A DNA stretch of 38,266 nt from Gnetum montanum (GCA_015680685.1 MNCI01005969.1:612294-650559); one strand, 5' to 3'; positions 1 to 10,932 are shown, counted from the first letter of the stretch. Notes: generated by a model not told the origin, from the letters alone. Program-made: numbers and translations.

Positions 1-23
1 TAGGGGTACCTCGCCACTCATCA
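1..23 (+). mobile_element. LTR terminus of a second Athila-like element
   Basis: The first 23 bases match the reverse complement of the LTR start found at 3830 and 16123 at 21 of 23 positions and end in CTCATCA, the expected LTR end. This is the end of a related LTR in the opposite orientation to the large element at 3830-17011. The sequence after position 23 does not resemble the tRNA-Asp primer site, so it is more likely a 3' LTR or solo LTR than a 5' LTR. The rest of this LTR lies outside the window. Confidence 0.65.
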
Positions 24-214
24 ACTTGTATGGTAGAGTGTTGGATGCTCCATCGCTCATCAACATGTCTAGTGTCCAATACATATCTTTAGAAAAGACC
101 TAATGCAAAAGAAAAAGAAGTGAGAATAAAGAAAGAAAGAAAAGATAATTCTAATTACCACCTAACCTAGATTGCTTATTTAAAAGGGAACATACCTCAA
201 CTTAACTCACTAGG

Positions 215-1600
215 ATAGAGCCCAACTCCTATGTCATGACATAATCGAATGAATGTTCTTTTCTCGATGAGTTTAGTGAAGATGTATGTAAGATACTATT
301 CTATTATTGCAAATTCCAACTAAACGTTATTATTTGCAACTTATTCTTAGATGAAATGATGTTGAACTTCAATGTGTTTAGTCTTTGCCTAGTAAATTAT
401 ATTTTTTGAGATGTTTAATGCACTTCTACTATCATAGGAGATGACAATGGTTATAACTTTAATTTTCAAATCTTTTAATATTTGTTTCATCTATACTTTG
501 CAACATACTATTCTTATGCTTTTGTAGTGGATAGATTAATGGTATTGTATTTCTTGCTGCTTCTTGTGAGAATGCAATGTTTAAGAAAATAGCAACATTC
601 ACTTGTTATCCACTCTACAACTTGCATAGTTTGCATCATAATATACCACAAGATCAAGATTTAAGCTCTTTGGATACTAGAGTCCTAATGTGTAGTACAT
701 TTCAGTAGTTAAAATTCTTTCTATAGCACAAAGTTGAAAAAAAAACATATATATCAATGCTTAAAATAATATATGGTATAATCATTATCCTCATCCTATC
801 CTTGTTCCAATAAAATAGGGTTAGCTAATATCTAGTGTGTTAGTAGTTAAATATAAAATACTAATTATCATACTTCGATGTAGCTTTTCACTAATGATTT
901 TACCTTGGTAATCTGTATCAAGCTTCATTTGAGAAGCCATGAATGTTTTCATAGTTCATATTTCATAAGAATGTTTTTGATGTATTTTATTTGAGAAATG
1001 AAGATTAGTAGCTCCAAAAATGGTATCATCTAAATGCATTTGAACCACTTATATACCATAATTAAAATTTTTAATAATTAATTTAGGGTCAGTTGTACTT
1101 CTTATAGACTTTTTCCCTATGAGAAATTTTGATAATCTTTCATACCAAGTTCATGGAACTTGTTTGATACTATAAAAATTTTTCTTTAATTTGTAAACAT
1201 GTTTTGAAAGGTAAGAATCAACAAATCCTTCAAGCTACTCAATGTAGACTTCCTCTTGAATACGAAGACACTTTTCACATTTATTTGGTACAGGGTGAAC
1301 CATTTAAAATAAGCAAGTATCATTAACATATGATTTGACTTCATTTGAGAAAATGGAGTAAAGGTTTCATCAAAGTTGTTCCTTCTTGTTAGTATATCCT
1401 TTAGTTATGAGTCTTGCCTTGTTTCACACTATGATTTACAATTTCTCAATCATTTATTTTGTTTCTAAACACCCATTCCATTCATATGATGAGTCAATCT
1501 TTGGGTTTGGGAGGTAACTTATAGATGCAATTTCTCTAAAATTGACTTATTTTCTCTTTCATGGCAAGAATCCAATATTCATCCTTTTTAGCTTAATTTG
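215..1600 (-). pseudogene. Ty1/copia pol relic (RT to RNase H)
   Basis: On the minus strand, broken reading frames give recognisable copia pol pieces in the right order. An RT N-terminal part containing MEWVFRNKIND lies at about 1450-1490, preceded by DEYWILAMKEKI. An RNase H C-terminal part containing AKTKHIEVQHHF lies at about 355-395, followed by YIFTKLIEKRTF at about 245-285. In the copia family these correspond to the W-V-F-R-N-K, K-T-K-H-I-x-x-x-H-H-F and D-I-F-T-K blocks. Stops and frameshifts are frequent, so it is long dead. No LTRs of this element could be assigned in the window. Confidence 0.75.
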
Positions 1601-2156
1601 AGATAAATAGATTGCATAAGCACATAGCTCATATGTACATCTTCTCACTCTACTTCTGTCATGAAGGTTCTTAATGATGTTGCTTTCAGATTATGTCTTA
1701 GTAATGAGCTACAAGTATGTCAAATGCTTAGCCATACAAGCTCACAAGTGTCATGGTAGATAATATCTTAGTTCGTGTAGGCCAAATATCTAAGAGTAGT
1801 GTAGATTGACCATATGTCATTATCTTCTTGATCACATTAATAGTAGGCTCTCAATATATGGTTAAATATGACCAATCCATATGATCGATGATGTTGTATG
1901 ATCCATAATTACTAAAAATAAAAAATAATCTAAACTAGAACTAATGACTACTATGAGTAAAAGTAAAATCCTAAACTATCATAAGGCAATGAGCATTAGT
2001 TGTGTCAAACTTCAATCATACTTATGGATTTACAAATAACTACTATGCGACTAAGCTAACTTACTTTAGGTAAAACAAGTTAAATAAACATTAGAATTAT
2101 TACCAAGTTAATCATAGTTAACACTTGAGGTCTCGACTTAGAACTTTATAACTCAG
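1601..2156. other. AT-rich sequence, nothing assignable
   Basis: No convincing reading frame, repeat or RNA gene was seen. The part next to 1600 may be further degraded copia sequence, but no motif supports it. Confidence 0.5.
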
Positions 2157-2235
2157 CATTACCACCTTGAATCAAATCCATGACTTGAAGATTTCAAATT
2201 AAGTGTCTTACCACTAGGCCAACACCTCATTGTTA
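2157..2235 (-). repeat. tRNA-like SINE-like relic, copy 1
   Basis: The minus strand carries a perfect pol III box A match, TGGCCTAGTGG (2211-2221). About 32 bases later comes a degraded box B-like GATTTGATTCA (2168-2178). The body between them is shared with a second copy about 320 bases downstream on the same strand. The spacing suits a tRNA-derived promoter. It is not an intact tRNA gene because acceptor and anticodon arms cannot be folded convincingly by eye. Confidence 0.4.
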
Positions 2236-2484
2236 ATAATTTACCCATTGATTGTCAACTTATCATAGATGGAATAAAGGCACCACAATGATAATGATGA
2301 GGGTATGGTGCAATAGATTGAAAAGGTCTTATTAAATGCAAGTAATTACATTTTGTATTAGTTTGCCCATATCATAATTTTATGACTTACTAAAATGTTT
2401 AGGGGGTTTTGGAACCTAAAACAAGTGAAATATAGGTACACTCCAAGCTACATAATTCAATTAAAACTTTATATAACTCAACAT

Positions 2485-2556
2485 TGCCCATCAAAATTAA
2501 ACCCATAACCTGAAACTTCCAAATCAAGTATCTTACCACTAGGGTAACACCCCATT
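2485..2556 (-). repeat. tRNA-like SINE-like relic, copy 2
   Basis: This repeats the layout of the copy at 2157-2235 on the same strand. It has a CCTAGTGGTAAGA block around 2533-2545, a matching body and a degraded box B region at about 2492-2502. Divergence between the copies is high, so both are old. A duplicated local segment rather than two retropositions is possible. Confidence 0.35.
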
Positions 2557-2986
2557 ATTAACTTACTAAAATATTATAGTAAACATATATCCTTGTATAG
2601 AAAATGAAACAACTTTGGTTTAGCTTTTACCATAATCTATTTAAAATCAGAAAGGTGCCAATGTAATGTTATGGTAAATCTTGAATGCTAAAAGCAAAAA
2701 GCATTTGAGTATAGGGTCCAACACCCCCAAAAAGCATGCAAGTATCATGTTAAGCACAACTAGAACACACAACCTATTACCTACAAGTCTACCACACAAT
2801 GAGCTTAATGAAGCTAACCGAATACCTTTAATTATGTAAACTCAAACACTCTCCATTCGAGGCACATAGATTTTAGGAATCCAACCATCTATGTCATATA
2901 CAATGATAAAAATGCTTATGGTCTCATAGCATGAAATAAGCAAATCATTTATACTTTGAACATGATTTCTATATAGACTCATCTAA
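2557..2986. other. AT-rich sequence, nothing assignable
   Basis: No gene, repeat or RNA was recognised between the SINE-like relics and the LINE target duplication. Confidence 0.5.
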
Positions 2987-2998
2987 ATCCATTGAGTT
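2987..2998. repeat. Left target-site duplication of L1-like LINE
   Basis: ATCCATTGAGTT here is repeated with one mismatch (ATCCATTGAATT) at 21961-21972, immediately after the LINE 3' end. Length and imperfection fit an old L1-type insertion. Confidence 0.55.
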
Positions 2999-3578
2999 AG
3001 AAAAAAATGGCATCGTTGGTTGTATTTGGAATGCAAAACAGAGTTTGACCGTTGGTGCTCTTCCTGTAACCGTTGGCACTCTTTGTTTCTGTTCGGTGTT
3101 TTTGTGCGACTAAGTGCTCCTGCGCTTCGTGTCTCGTGGTGCCATCATTGCTCGTCCCTAGTCTAGTGTTCTGTGGGGTGTGGGGTGGCTTTGCCTGTGC
3201 CTGTCTTCCATAGTTGCGATTTCTAGCATTTTTTTCGGGGCTTCTTGGCTTTTTTACTCTTTCTACCACGTTGTCCTAGGCCTTTGCGTTCCAAGCCTTG
3301 CAATGGTGGGAGCAGGCTACGTCGTCTCTTTCTTCGATTGTTGTGGTGGTAGCTCCTTATGGGTTTTTTGCCGCACTACTGTGATCTAGTGGTAGTTTGG
3401 GGTTATAGTTGGGCATCTCTGAGTTGCTGCTGTGAAGTGGCAGTTGTGCTGGATTGGTAGTGCAGGGTGTCCTTGTTATGGTGGGCTTTCATGGTGGCTG
3501 GGATTTCCTTTGTGGTTGTGATTGTGGTGTTGTTGTTCTAGCCATTGCTACGCTTGCTTTGTGGGTTGGTGTGTCGTA
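2999..3578 (+). other. LINE 5' leader, G+T-rich
   Basis: Between the left duplication and the ORF1 ATG at 3579, the plus strand is strongly enriched in G and T and poor in A. Reading frames here are short and unlike any known protein. The simplest reading is the 5' untranslated, internal-promoter region of the L1-like element. No promoter motif could be pinned down. Confidence 0.45.
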
Positions 3579-3829
3579 ATGGCAAATTCGTCTAGTTCTA
3601 CTCTCCCTTAGGGAAGTTCCTCTACCTCACCTCAAATTGACTTCCTTTTACCTAATAATATTTTTGAAGCAGTTTCCAAAGATTTCGCAACACGTTTTAT
3701 TTTTTTCCAAATTGTGGGGTTTTTACTGAGGTCTTCAAGTATTAACACTCAAGTCCAAAACCTTCTTCAGCCCTAGGGCATTCAGGTTTCTCATGCCTGA
3801 TACTACACTCGAAACTTCATTTTGGTGGA
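3579..3829 (+). pseudogene. LINE ORF1, 5' part
   Basis: The frame opens with ATG at 3579 (MANSSSSTLP) and runs to the LTR insertion point with three in-frame stops (TAG, TAG, TGA). It continues in the same frame at 17017 once the LTR element and one GTGGA copy are ignored, which ties the two halves together. ORF1 of plant L1 elements encodes an RNA-binding protein that packages the LINE transcript. This N-terminal piece is low in recognisable motifs. Confidence 0.6.
3825..3829. repeat. Left 5-bp target-site duplication (GTGGA)
   Basis: GTGGA directly precedes the LTR start at 3830 and is repeated exactly at 17012-17016 after the other LTR. Five base pairs is the usual size for Ty3/gypsy integrases. 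Confidence 0.9.
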
Positions 3830-4731
3830 TGATGAGCGGCTAGGTACCCCTACACCCAATCATACGAATCACAGGCATTCACACGTGACTCGGTCGAATT
3901 TTGTAGACTGTAAGCACTTAACATACACCCGACTCTAACCAGCGAAACCTTGGGTTAGAACGGTCATTGTCTTCCTAATCTCACTTGTGATGTTCTGTTT
4001 ACGATGGTTAAGTGAGATTAAGGCTAATGATTTTTATATCTTTTTGCTTATCTTTTGGCGTCTAATTAAGGTATGAAAAGTAAGGAATGAAATATTATCT
4101 AATCTACGATTATCCTAATCTATATCTCAACTATTCCTAGCATAAGTATTCGATCCTATCTTCCGGGCACATTCTGAGCATCCCCTAAACACTACTGGGC
4201 TACTAGACGTTAAGCGTCACAGGGTTACCAAGTGTTGGGTTTGCATTCGAGATGGTCGTACTTATGGTTTCTATGAACTATGAATGAACGGTAGCGATTA
4301 AAATAATAATACGAGAAAGTTAAGTAATTATCAAAGCATATAAATATTAAGCTATTGAATGCAATAAATGACTAAGTCCAAATGTTGCAAGGAATGCTTG
4401 AAGAGTTTGTCTTTATTGCTGTCATGCCAATGGGCTTAGATACATCAACACTCGAATAAAGATCCGATCAGTTTTCTTACACCTACTGTAGGCACTTGGA
4501 AAATATTCTATCTCGTGCGTGAACAAACTGTAAGAGCTTCGCTACAACTGACTAAAATATGCCTAAATGAGGTGGAAGGCCCTCTTATTTATAGGCCAAA
4601 ATAGGCTACGCGTAAATGCAGCCATGTCGATGCATTGAAGGCTACGTTGACAAGGCCACGTCGATGCAGCTACGTATATGCAGCTTTGTATACACGGCCT
4701 AGTCGATGCATCGACTAATGACACTTCATCA
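3830..4731 (-). repeat. 3' LTR (902 bp)
   Basis: It starts TGATGAGCGG and ends ACTTCATCA on the plus strand, so the ends form TG...CA inverted repeats. It aligns along its full length with 16123-17011, with about 40 substitutions, one single-base indel and one 14-bp length difference near 4675-4705. A TATA-like block on the minus strand (CTATAAATA) is at 4586-4594. The perfect palindrome at 4701-4716 is shared with the other LTR. Confidence 0.92.
4701..4716. promoter_or_regulatory. 16-bp palindrome in U3 of the 3' LTR
   Basis: AGTCGATGCATCGACT is a perfect palindrome 15 bases inside the LTR end, in the U3 part of the minus-strand element. The core GTCGATGCA also occurs at 4626-4634 and 4660-4668. 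Repeated short motifs in U3 are often transcription-factor sites; no factor is assigned. Confidence 0.45.
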
Positions 4732-4740
4732 TACCCCCAC
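4732..4740 (-). other. Polypurine tract
   Basis: On the minus strand GTGGGGGTA directly abuts the 3' LTR start, where the plus-strand primer of reverse transcription is made. It is short but G-rich and in the exact expected position. Confidence 0.75.
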
Positions 4741-4760
4741 GACTAAGTAAAAACTCACAT

Positions 4761-4830
4761 GACTGTTATTTACAAATTGGAAGGTACGGACTGTTATTTA
4801 CAAATTGGAAGGTACGGACTGTTATTTACA
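4761..4830. repeat. 28-bp tandem repeat, about 2.5 copies
   Basis: The units at 4761-4788 and 4789-4816 are identical, followed by a 14-base partial copy (4817-4830). The unit begins GACTGTTATTTACAAATTGG. It lies between the polypurine tract and the third ORF. The identity of the units points to recent slippage or unequal exchange within an old element, or to a local assembly duplication. Confidence 0.85.
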
Positions 4831-5009
4831 ACTCACATGACTTGACACACATATGACACACACATGACTCAACACTAATTTTACCAAGTGCCCAAGTTAC
4901 TAAGAAGGACAAGTTACAAAAAATGGTAGTGTTCTGAGACAAAATTGAACACCTTGCTAGTTCTGGGATCTCTACCATGTAGAATGATGCACAAAATTGT
5001 TGGAGAAGA

Positions 5010-7829
5010 TCACACTATCCCTAGGGGCAGTGGTTCTGACAAACCTTCACAAGCTTCTGGCCCATGTGATGGTGGTGCCACGAACGATGGTTGCCCCGCG
5101 GTAGCTGCCACCTTTGGAGGTAGTCAAAAAGCCTCCAAGAGAGCCCTCATCTTTTCTTCTTTGCTTTTGGGATCGTTCACTATCTAGGTAACTTCTCCAA
5201 TGTGTGTTGGATCTGGAACCTCCCAAGGGCATGGCAGTGCCGGGAAGAGTTCTTTCAATTCGACAAACCAGGCTCTGAACTGTTTTCATTCGATGTCGAA
5301 CGCTCAGATTGATGCCTGCAGTTGCTAGTAGTCATTCATTCGACGACCCAAGTTCTCTACAACTATACATTGTCCTTCAAATCATGTGTGGAGAACCTTG
5401 AGTTCTATGTTTGTTGCTTCCAGTTTTTGCTTTGTTGCTTTATGTGCCTGGAACTCTCCCTCGTATAGAGAATACGAGACAACCACTTGCTTTTCCAACT
5501 CTGACCGTAGTCTCCCAACTGTGAGCATGGCTAGGTTTGCATAGCGAAGGTTGGCAAGCTCCATATAGTTTTTCATCTCCTCAATCTACAGCTCCTTAAG
5601 GTGAATTTTAACTTGATTGTAGTCATTCAACCCATCAAAAATAGGTTGCCATACGTCACCTCGTTGTCAGAGCTATTGTAGTGCTTGGTTCGTTTTGGCC
5701 TTTGCGACTTGAATATGCTTTTCATTTACTTCCTTTTGTAATCGCACTTGGTCCTTGTAATGATTTTTGATGTTTTCAAATTTCAGGGCCTCATTCTTCC
5801 AAGCGGCGATTTCAATTGTAGATTTCTGTTGCAATGCCCGAACCTCCTCCATTGACAGATTTCGATTTTCAGTAGCCAACCTTCTTATGTCAGCATTCAC
5901 CTTGGCTAGTTCTTCCAACTGTTGGTGGATAAAGTTTTTCATGTGTTCATTTTCTGCACCGACATTGCGCAGGCGATGAACCTCTACAGTCAATCAGACA
6001 TTCTTGTGGCGAACCTCTGCCAAGTTCTTGTCTAAATGATACGCTCGAACATCTGCCAAGGACTTATCAAAGATCATTGTCTCTCGCACACCCTCAATGA
6101 TCTAAAGTTTGTGTTGAAGTTGTTGAAAAGCTTCATCTCTAGTGATTACGTGCTCGAAGATGGCTAGATTGGCAAGTTGTGCTCTTAATTGGGATACTTT
6201 TGTTGCCAAGCGTTGACAAGCAACTTGAGCAGCTTCAAGTTGCCCTTCCAAAATGAGGCTCTTACCCCTTGCCAAGAGTAGCTCCGACTGGGTTGTAGTA
6301 ATATTGTCCGGAAGGTCGAAGACATCTAAAAGCAGTTGCCTGGTTCCCACTAGTCGATGCAACAACTCCTCGTGTTGGGCTGCATCAATCTTGCTACACA
6401 AAGTTCTAGCAAATGCCTGTACATCTTGTAGTCCATGAACATCTGGTACTGGTGCTGCTAGTGCATTAAGAACTATAGCAATTATGTCAGCAACCACTTC
6501 GGCCGCAGTCTTCTATCCTTGGTGCTACATCACCAGGACTGTTGCCCATTGACCATCTTCCAAGCATACTGAAAAGGTAGCATCATTCCTAGAGATTTCG
6601 AAAAATAGCTATCAGGTTGATACTGTTACCTCTTGAACACTAGGATCTGTCCTTGCTGGTACTTTCTCTCAGGCTTCGAAGAACATCAGCCCTACTTTTT
6701 CAAGCAAGCTAACTGATCAAGCCACTTTCTCCAAGTGGCTTATTGTAGGACGATAGACCGAAGGGTCTTATCCTCCACCGGTCCTACCAGATTGCTCTTG
6801 TTGGCTCAAGAGCATTTCCCAGATTTTGCGGATGTGAATAGCTATGCTTTGTGAGCCTGGTTGTGTTGTTTGTGCAAGTGGTGGAGATGTTTGCTCCTCC
6901 TCCTCTGTCTATGTGGTGATAAGAGTTTTATCCTTCATCATTTCCTGCCAAGAGGCAATCGGGGCATGTCAAATTACATCATTGGAGTACCGTGCTATCC
7001 CTGCCCATTTGCACAACTTTTGGATTAGGCAGGGAAAGGGGAGAGCTTGTCTTCCATGTTTGCTCTTAGCGAACCTCTTTTCAATCTCCACAAACAACAG
7101 CTATGGAAGACTCATTGGGAATTTCTCACTTAAGGCGGCACATACACGGGTGGAGAAGGCTGTGATTTTGCTGGGTCTTACCATTAGGTTCAAGTGATAA
7201 GACGCGATCTTTGAGTACACCCTCTCTACCATGGTCAAAGAGCCAAATTCCTTGCGCTCTACCCCATAGCACCATTTGGTCCATTCCACTTTTACCTCTA
7301 GGTCAGCTTGTTTTGGAATTTCCACCACATCTGCTCTAGTCTCGGGCAACCCCAGAGCCTGCGCTATTTCTTTCGATGAGTAAGAGACATAAATGTCCTT
7401 GATTCTTACTCTAGGCCTTGGTTACCAATTCGTCTAGAAGAGATAGGTCTCTCCTAAGTACCATTCACCACTGGTTGTGATGATTGGCCACATTAGAGAG
7501 TTTCACAATTGGAGCCTCACTTCTTCTGGCGCGTTCTCAAGGAATGGTCCAATGTTTAGCTCTTGGAGGACCATCTGTTGCACCTCGCGCGACATGATAG
7601 CATCAAGACAGGCTTGGGTCAGGGTGACGTCAAGCCATGGTGCTATCCCAGGAGTCTCATCCCCTTGCAATTTCTTGCTGGGAATCTCCTCTTCAGGAAT
7701 CTGATGGACAAATTCCACGTTAGGTCTCTCATGGAGGGGGCCAGTTGCATGAGAGCCCTTCGTGTGCTCTAGCTTGTCCCTCGGTTGTGATGGTCCTTCA
7801 CCCCTTGGGTGCCTTGGTTTGGGTTCCAT
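5010..7829 (-). pseudogene. Third ORF: plant-transposon-type domain plus coiled coil
   Basis: Starting at ATG 7829 (MEPKPRHPRGEG), a single frame can be followed to a TGA at 5010-5012, about 940 codons, interrupted only by stop codons and not by frameshifts. About residues 110-290 (7500-6960) resemble the domain annotated in plant genomes as a putative plant transposon protein (Transposase_32-like). The supporting pieces are EIAQALGLPETRAD and the end of the domain, FPCLIQKLCKWAGI. From about 6500 to 5100 the product is heptad-rich, low in Gly/Pro, and predicted by eye to be a long coiled coil with many Lys, Glu and Gln. It sits where Athila elements carry an extra, env-like ORF, but no signal peptide or membrane segment is visible, so an envelope role is not supported. 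Most stops fit single changes at Trp, Gln or Arg codons. Confidence 0.65.
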
Positions 7830-8020
7830 TTGTAATCAAACATAACCATCCATTAGACTGTGCATAAGTAGCTCAAGATGGTCCTTATACACCTTCTCAG
7901 TTTGAATAGGTTATGTTGTTGGCACAGGCATTCCTTTAAGTCTCCCGGAGTGTTAATTTATGGGTTAGAGCGAAAAACAACAAAAGATGAGTTAAAGTTT
8001 AAATGGTTATTTTCATAATT

Positions 8021-8053
8021 AACTAACTAACTAATTAATTAATTAATTAATTA
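8021..8053. repeat. AACT/AATT simple repeat
   Basis: Three AACT-type units grade into about six AATT units, about 33 bases in total, in the spacer upstream of the third ORF. Confidence 0.9.
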
Positions 8054-9036
8054 CGCATAGGCATCACCCCCCACAACTGAGAGCATACCTCCAGTTGCTT
8101 AAAAGGACAAGGATCAGTTGATGTGGACGCGCGATAAAACGTAGGTGCGTAGGGAAGAGTTGGGAAAAAATAGCAAAATCTCCCTCCAATTTGGATTCCA
8201 AATGATGAAAAATGAAAGCGCAATGGCTGTATATATAGGGGTTGGGTGCTATGTTGATAGGGCCTCGTATACGCAGGGGTGTGCACCCGTTGACCAGCCT
8301 AGAAAAAGCCTGAAATGATGAATTTGAAACACCAAATTGGGGCGACTGAAGCACGTGAAAGGCTCAGTCATGGCTGAGGATAGGAGGAGGGCAATCGAGG
8401 CTTGAAAAAGAGTCAAAAATAGGAGAATGTGACTTAAAAGAACTCCATGGGAAAGAAATCGAGCATTGGGACCCTGAAAATAATCAACCACGAAATCCAA
8501 AGGATGGGAGTCTTAACAAGCGGGACCAAGAATATGCAGGCGGGTCCTCCACATAGCAATCAATAGCCCTAGTAGCCCCTGCATATCCTCAAGACCAGGG
8601 TCTGTGGGCCCCAAGGTCAAGAAATGGTGTTTGTTAGTTAAGACTCCTACCTAAGAGATCCTACCAAGGCATGAGAAGCCCATGGATACCACGACGAACT
8701 TTCACAACATAAAACAGGCAGTGAGGTGAGTTACGGAGGGAACTGGATGAAGAGAGAAATGAGAAAATGGAATTCCGATCATTGGTCACATGAACCCTAT
8801 GTGCAATTGTGGTTAAGTGACCCGGTAGAACCTTTCCTGAGTTCAGACCCAAAACCATCTGCATACAGTGACATCGCAACAACAGATGAAGCCCCGACCA
8901 TCCCCCAAGGAAGCAAGAATGCAGCCACAGAGAACCACCACTCCAACAAGCATGAGAGGAAGGAAGTAAAATGGGATGAAGTTAGAGGGGACGAAGGAAG
9001 TCCCATAACTAGTACTTGTGGCCCGTGAGAGGCAGT

Positions 9037-9210
9037 CTAAGGGGTGTGCTTTGAATTTCCCCATAGTGAGGTCATGATTTTTTTTTCTTTTTTGGGGGAA
9101 CCACACCATGCAAAGACCCATGCATGTTTGCATGCATTCAACCAAGGGGTGTTCTTTGAATCCTCATGCTTATTTGTTTTTTTTTTGTGAGGACCACACC
9201 ATGCAAGGTC
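9037..9210. repeat. Imperfect direct repeat with T-tracts
   Basis: AAGGGGTGTGCTTTGAATTT at 9039 recurs as AAGGGGTGTTCTTTGAATCC at 9144. Each is followed by a T-tract and then by the block ACCACACCATGCAA (9101 and 9193 regions). The unit is about 100 bp with indels between the shared blocks. It looks like an old tandem duplication inside the LTR element. Confidence 0.6.
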
Positions 9211-9903
9211 GAACTGCCGAGAAGCTTTCGTGGAGAGAAGAACGTGGAGTGGTAGGAAATCTGTAAGGACACAACCGTAGCCCAGGGGATGAGAGAGAGT
9301 GACGAATGTTGCATTTCCCTTGAAGTTACACCCGATTCAAACCATTGGGTCATCCCTGAGTCTGGGAACTATACAAGTCACACATTAATTACAATGTTTT
9401 TAAGTGAAGGGGTTGCATGTTCTCAACAGAGGAAAAACCATGGTGTGGGTGAAGGGGTGGATGACATGGACACACTGCCGATTTTATGAGCTGAAAAATA
9501 GATGTAAAGTCGAAGGACAACCATGCGAGGGTGGGAGCAAGAGAATTGGGTGGACTATTACCTTACCCATCATAATGAAAACCATCCCCACCAAACGCCT
9601 GATGATAATAAGACGACGGGTTAGCGATCACATGAAAAATGAAACACACACAAAGAAACAGAAAATAATTAAAGAAAGAAAAAACTGGATAAGAATTGGC
9701 AAATGTATGAATGATGTTGAAAAATAAAAAGTGTAAAACAAAAAATTACAAAACAGTGAGGGGTGTAGTGAAATGAATTAGTAGGGATGACGGTCTCCCC
9801 CACGACTAGGTGGAAAGGAGGAGACATGAAAAATGGAGCGAGGCTATCCTGGTGATGATGAGGTAGTTGCACTGGTTAAGTGGAGCTCACAGAAAGGTTT
9901 CAC

Positions 9904-10932
9904 CTATTGGTAGTTGACCATCTGTGTTTTGGTGGGGTCTTCAGGTTTATGGATAAGCAAGGCCTCGGATGGGAAGGTTTCGGAGACAATGTAGGACCCC
10001 TCCCATAGTGTTTGAAACTTGGTCGATTGAGATACATGTGAGGGGTTCCAATACAACACCTTGTCTCTACATCTAAATGTGACTTTCCGAATCCTAAGAT
10101 CATGTTGTTTTTTGTTATAGGCCTTGCAAATTTCATTTGAAGATAGGGCCATTAATCGGTTCTCATTTAGCACATTTTAATTAATAAGTTGTTCACGTTG
10201 TGCTAGTGGGAGGTCAAGGCCTAAGTCACTGGCGGTGGACAGTGTGCGGAGTTCAGCCTGAATTGGAAGTGTTGGTAACTTTCCGTACACTAACTCATAG
10301 GGAGAGTACCCTACAGGGAGTTTCCAAGTGGAGCGATAGGCCCATAGGGCATCGTTAAGTTTGGTGCTCCAATCCCTCCTGTATTTGTTGATGGTTCGGG
10401 TAAGGATCTTGGTGATCTCCCTATTGGTGACTTCTGCCTGCCCGTTGGCTTAGGGGTGATAGGGTGTTGTAAATTTATGAGTGACCCCCAAGTGTTGCAT
10501 GAGTTTCCAAAAAGTGACACCTGTAAAATGAGTCTCATTATCAGAAATGAGTGCACGTGGCACTCCAAACCTGTTGACGATTTCTTGTTGGACAAATCGT
10601 GCGGTGGTGTTGGAAGAATAGTCGATGACGGCTGCCACTTCTACCCACTTTGTACAGTAGTCCACAGCTACGATGATGTATGCATTTCTGTTTGATAGGG
10701 GAGTGATGGGCCCCATGAAGTCGATGACCTAGATGTCGAAGGATTTTAGTGGCTGGATCCACTATTGAGGTCCCTCCAACCATGTCGTCATCCCACCATC
10801 CCTCTGGCATCGTTCGTTGGAGCGGGCGAACCATTGTGCGTCCCTGAAGATGGTGGGCTAGTAATACCCTACAAGAAGGATCTTAATGGCGGTGCGATGT
10901 CTAGCATAATGGCCCCCACAAGGACCCTCATG
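9904..10932 (-). pseudogene. Integrase of the Athila-like element
   Basis: The zinc-binding part begins HEGPCGGHYARHRTAIKIL at 10932 and runs to a C-Q-R near 10795. The first Cys of the last pair is replaced by Ser-Asn, and a TAG replaces the usual Trp of GYYWPT. The catalytic core follows in the same frame from 10716 with VAVDYCTKWVE, LISDNETHF and, after one stop, [10 protein letters not shown], giving the three acidic D, D, E residues. The C-terminal part ends near 9904 with ...QMVNYQ in another frame, so at least one frameshift lies around 10170-10310. The enzyme inserts the cDNA and makes the 5-bp duplication seen here. Confidence 0.85.

Larger units (their letters stand above)
7830..9903. 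other. Spacer between integrase and third ORF
   Basis: About 2 kb without a supported coding region. Short frames occur on both strands but overlap each other and match nothing. It contains an AACT/AATT simple repeat at 8021-8053 and an imperfect direct repeat at 9037-9210. Athila elements typically have a long low-coding region here. It could hold a promoter or splice signals for the third ORF, but none can be read with confidence. Confidence 0.55.

Noticed and set aside
2157-2235. Functional tRNA gene
   Set aside because: Only box A is intact; the arms do not form a cloverleaf and box B is degraded.
8047-8500. Overlapping minus-strand reading frames with hydrophobic stretches, possibly an env-like protein
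   Set aside because: Three frames overlap each other, none shares a family motif, and the region lies outside the conserved third ORF frame.
9289-9727. Plus-strand protein-coding gene in the spacer
   Set aside because: Two overlapping short frames with no motif, in a low-coding region of the LTR element.
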